Shown here: positions 5,816 through 7,222 of the stretch, one piece after another | How positions within the stretch are numbered: position 1 is the first letter of the stretch | Layout: each line of letters opens with the position of its first letter | NCBI GenBank assembly: GCA_002391185.1 | Contig: DGRY01000053.1 | Location: forward strand, 1 to 7,222 | DNA from: Prevotella sp. UBA4376 | Lineage (GTDB): Bacteria; Bacteroidota; Bacteroidia; Bacteroidales; Bacteroidaceae | Reading direction: 5' to 3' | DNA: 7,222 nucleotides | Position numbers and translations under genes: made by a program | Notes under the pieces: model-generated | What the model was told of the DNA's origin: nothing | Database searches by the model: none | Seen by the model: only the letters and a program-made list of their open reading frames with translations

Positions 5816-6578
5816 TTATCTTTTGTTCTATTTATTCAGCCTAATGTCTAAAGGTAAAGAATGGCAGAATAAAGATTTAAATGGCAGTACTCTTAAAGGA
5901 GTTTCTTGGTTTAAGTTGGCTTCAATCATTCTTGCATTAGCATATGTCTGCTTACATCCAAAAGGTCTTGAAGAAAACAAAGAAATTGTAGATTTTATCT
6001 TAAGTTCATTAAGTATTACTACAGCCCTTCTGTTTAGCATACTTGTTGTAGTTTTGGACAGGGCTAGACAGTCACAGTTTAATGGAAGGTCAGAAAAAGA
6101 ACAAGTAAATGATATTCATCAATGGAATCATTTGTATAAATTTGCCTCATTAACATGCAATGCGATATTATGGTCAATAGTTGTAATAGTAATACTTGTA
6201 TGTACTATGCTTTATGGTCACAATGTAGATTTATATGATTACAAATTCTGTGGTTTTAATAACATGCTCGAATTTCAACATATATTATTAGGAGCTCACT
6301 TTTGTTTTGTTGTAGGAATTCGGTTTGTGATGATATATGCGTTGTTTAGGTTTTTTGTTTTGTTTTTATATGCTGTTCTTAGTTTATATGAATCTATCTG
6401 TAGTGAATTAGATATTAAACAACCTGAAAATGAAATTCCCCAAAATAGGAGGGATAATGTGTCAGATGAAATTAAAACTAAATATGGTTTTTTTAAAACT
6501 TGGTTTGTCAAATTAATAGCATTGCTGCTCTTTTTATTGTCTTTGCTTTATGCTTTTTGGGGATGTATCGACCCTTAA
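5796..6578 (+). CDS. 260-aa multi-pass membrane protein, hypothetical
   Basis: No family recognised. Hydrophobic helices appear at about 38-53, 66-88 (ILSSLSITTALLFSILVVV), 115-139 (SIVVIVILVCTMLYG), 162-198 (long enough for two helices) and 236-257 (LIALLLFLLSLLYAFWG), giving five or six passes. Charged loops at 89-114 (DRARQSQFNGRSEKEQ) and 199-235 should lie in the cytosol by the positive-inside rule. The start at 5796 overlaps the 343-aa gene by 20 bases; an in-frame ATG at 5805 would shorten the overlap to 11. Either way the two genes look translationally coupled. The pairing of a soluble protein with a small helical membrane protein is a layout seen in several phage-defence and signalling systems, but nothing in this sequence proves that role. 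Base composition is AT-rich like its partner. Confidence 0.75.
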   Translation: MTKMKTDYLLFYLFSLMSKGKEWQNKDLNGSTLKGVSWFKLASIILALAYVCLHPKGLEENKEIVDFILSSLSITTALLFSILVVVLDRARQSQFNGRSEKEQVNDIHQWNHLYKFASLTCNAILWSIVVIVILVCTMLYGHNVDLYDYKFCGFNNMLEFQHILLGAHFCFVVGIRFVMIYALFRFFVLFLYAVLSLYESICSELDIKQPENEIPQNRRDNVSDEIKTKYGFFKTWFVKLIALLLFLLSLLYAFWGCIDP

Positions 6579-6667
6579 AAAAAGTTAAATACGTTAAACA
6601 TTTACTTTCCTGCCCTCAATAGAATCTGCGTTATCACTTTTCTATCGTTTAGAATAAAATCAATTGA
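6579..6667. other. Non-coding junction before the BspA remnant
   Basis: About 90 AT-rich bases with no gene and no clear terminator hairpin. It contains short direct repeats: GTTAAA at 6584 and 6593, AGAAT at 6631 and 6651, and CAATT at 6661 and 6672. None is long enough to call a target-site duplication. The break in homology with the BspA-like gene falls at the right end of this stretch, between about 6665 and 6690. Confidence 0.5.
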
Positions 6668-7189
6668 AATACAATTAGTTGCAAATACCAGGGCTGTAGT
6701 GGATTGACTTCCGTTACTTCTTCTATTACCAATGTGTTTGCGACAGGATCACTGGCTTTCGATGGTTGTAACAATGCCACTTTGTATGTTCCGGCAGCCA
6801 GTTTGACCAAATATCAGAACGCGACTGATTGGAACAGGTTCAAGACAATAATTCCTTATTCTCCGATGTTATTCTCTTGTAACAATAAGGGTAAGGTACT
6901 GGTAAAAGGAAAGGATGAACTCACAAATGTTTATAAAAAGATAAATATTTATGATGGTCTTGATAACACTTTCGTTTTCCAACCTGATGACGACTGTGAG
7001 TTGAGACAGGTGCTGATTGATGGACAGGATGTAATGGGTTCTATGGTAAACAACCAACTGACAGTGACTCTGCATGGAGGCTCGAAGATGATAGTCATGT
7101 TTAACCAGAGGGGTTACGATGTGAACGGCGATAGGAGAGTGGATATCAGCGACGTGGTGACGCTTGTCAATATGATTCTTGGTCAATAA
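6668..7189 (+). pseudogene. BspA-like leucine-rich repeat protein, 3' remnant with dockerin-like end
   Basis: The frame is open from the base after a TGA at 6665-6667 to the TAA at 7187-7189, about 173 codons, but has no ATG near its start and no signal peptide; the only early start codon is a TTG at 6704. It opens in the middle of a BspA-type LRR_5 unit (YQGCSGLTSVTSSITNVF), continues with AFDGCNNATLYVPAASLTKY, the usual last repeat, and then a beta-rich domain found after such repeats in Prevotella surface proteins (CNNKGKVLV, TFVFQPDDD, MIVMFNQ). It ends with YDVNGDRRVDISDVVTLVNM, a dockerin-like calcium-binding helix. Complete proteins of this kind are several hundred residues long and surface-exposed. 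The 5' part is absent from the window, so I read it as a relic cut off at the junction with the block to its left. A recombination donor cassette is the alternative. Confidence 0.75.
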
Positions 7190-7195
7190 AAAAAT

Positions 7196-7215
7196 AATGA
7201 CTTATAGGTCATTTT
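7196..7215 (+). terminator. Hairpin after the BspA remnant
   Basis: Six bases after the stop codon, AATGAC (7196-7201) and GTCATT (7208-7213) form a six-pair stem around a six-base loop TTATAG, ending in four Ts (7212-7215). The stem is AT-rich and the T-run is short, so it may be a weak intrinsic terminator for the original bspA-like gene. Confidence 0.4.
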
Positions 7216-7222
7216 GCAGGCT

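Noticed and set aside
905..6690. Shared CAATTAGTT near 910-920 (minus strand) and 6672-6680 as attachment-site or target duplication
   Set aside because: Nine AT-rich bases in inverted relative orientation can occur by chance, and no integrase or transposase lies in the window.

Overview
The window looks like a chromosomal segment of a Bacteroidales bacterium, most likely Prevotella or a close relative. The signs are a GLPGLI-type secreted protein beside a BlaI/BlaR1-type pair whose peptidase ends in a TonB_C domain, promoters of the Bacteroidetes type (TTTG near -33, TAnnTTTG near -7), almost no Shine-Dalgarno sequences, and the tail of a BspA-like leucine-rich repeat protein with a dockerin-like end. 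The genus is inferred from these families; no marker gene is present.

Left part (1-2778, minus strand, moderately GC-rich): blaI-like repressor, then a BlaR1-type M56 metallopeptidase with TonB_C tail, then a 320-base gap, then three tightly packed small genes: an 88-aa membrane protein, a 51-aa soluble protein and the start of a GLPGLI-family exported protein that runs off the window. The gap holds a previously unexplained GC-rich array of four degenerate 42-bp tandem units (648-815).

Middle part (2779-6578): a 527-base AT-rich divergent intergenic region separates blaI from a plus-strand group of four genes: a SatD-family protein (nucleotidyl-cyclase-like N-terminus plus C-terminal helix-turn-helix), a DUF3307 membrane protein overlapping it by ATGA, then a 343-aa unrecognised soluble protein and an overlapping 260-aa multi-pass membrane protein. 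A good promoter precedes the SatD gene, and three 29-bp direct repeats, each carrying the dyad CAAGT-N6-ACTTG, fill the space between the -7 box and the start codon. They look like an operator or leader element, perhaps for autoregulation by SatD. The last two genes look visibly more AT-rich than the left part and look like a soluble/membrane two-component unit of unknown role; a defence function is a guess.

Right part (6579-7222): a short non-coding junction and then the 3' remnant of a BspA-like gene with no start codon or signal peptide, followed by a hairpin. The missing 5' part suggests that the middle block, or at least its right end, arrived by insertion or recombination into an older bspA-like locus.

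The strongest candidates for something undescribed are the SatD/DUF3307/343-aa/260-aa gene group with its iteron-like leader, and the 42-bp repeat array ahead of the small-gene cluster.
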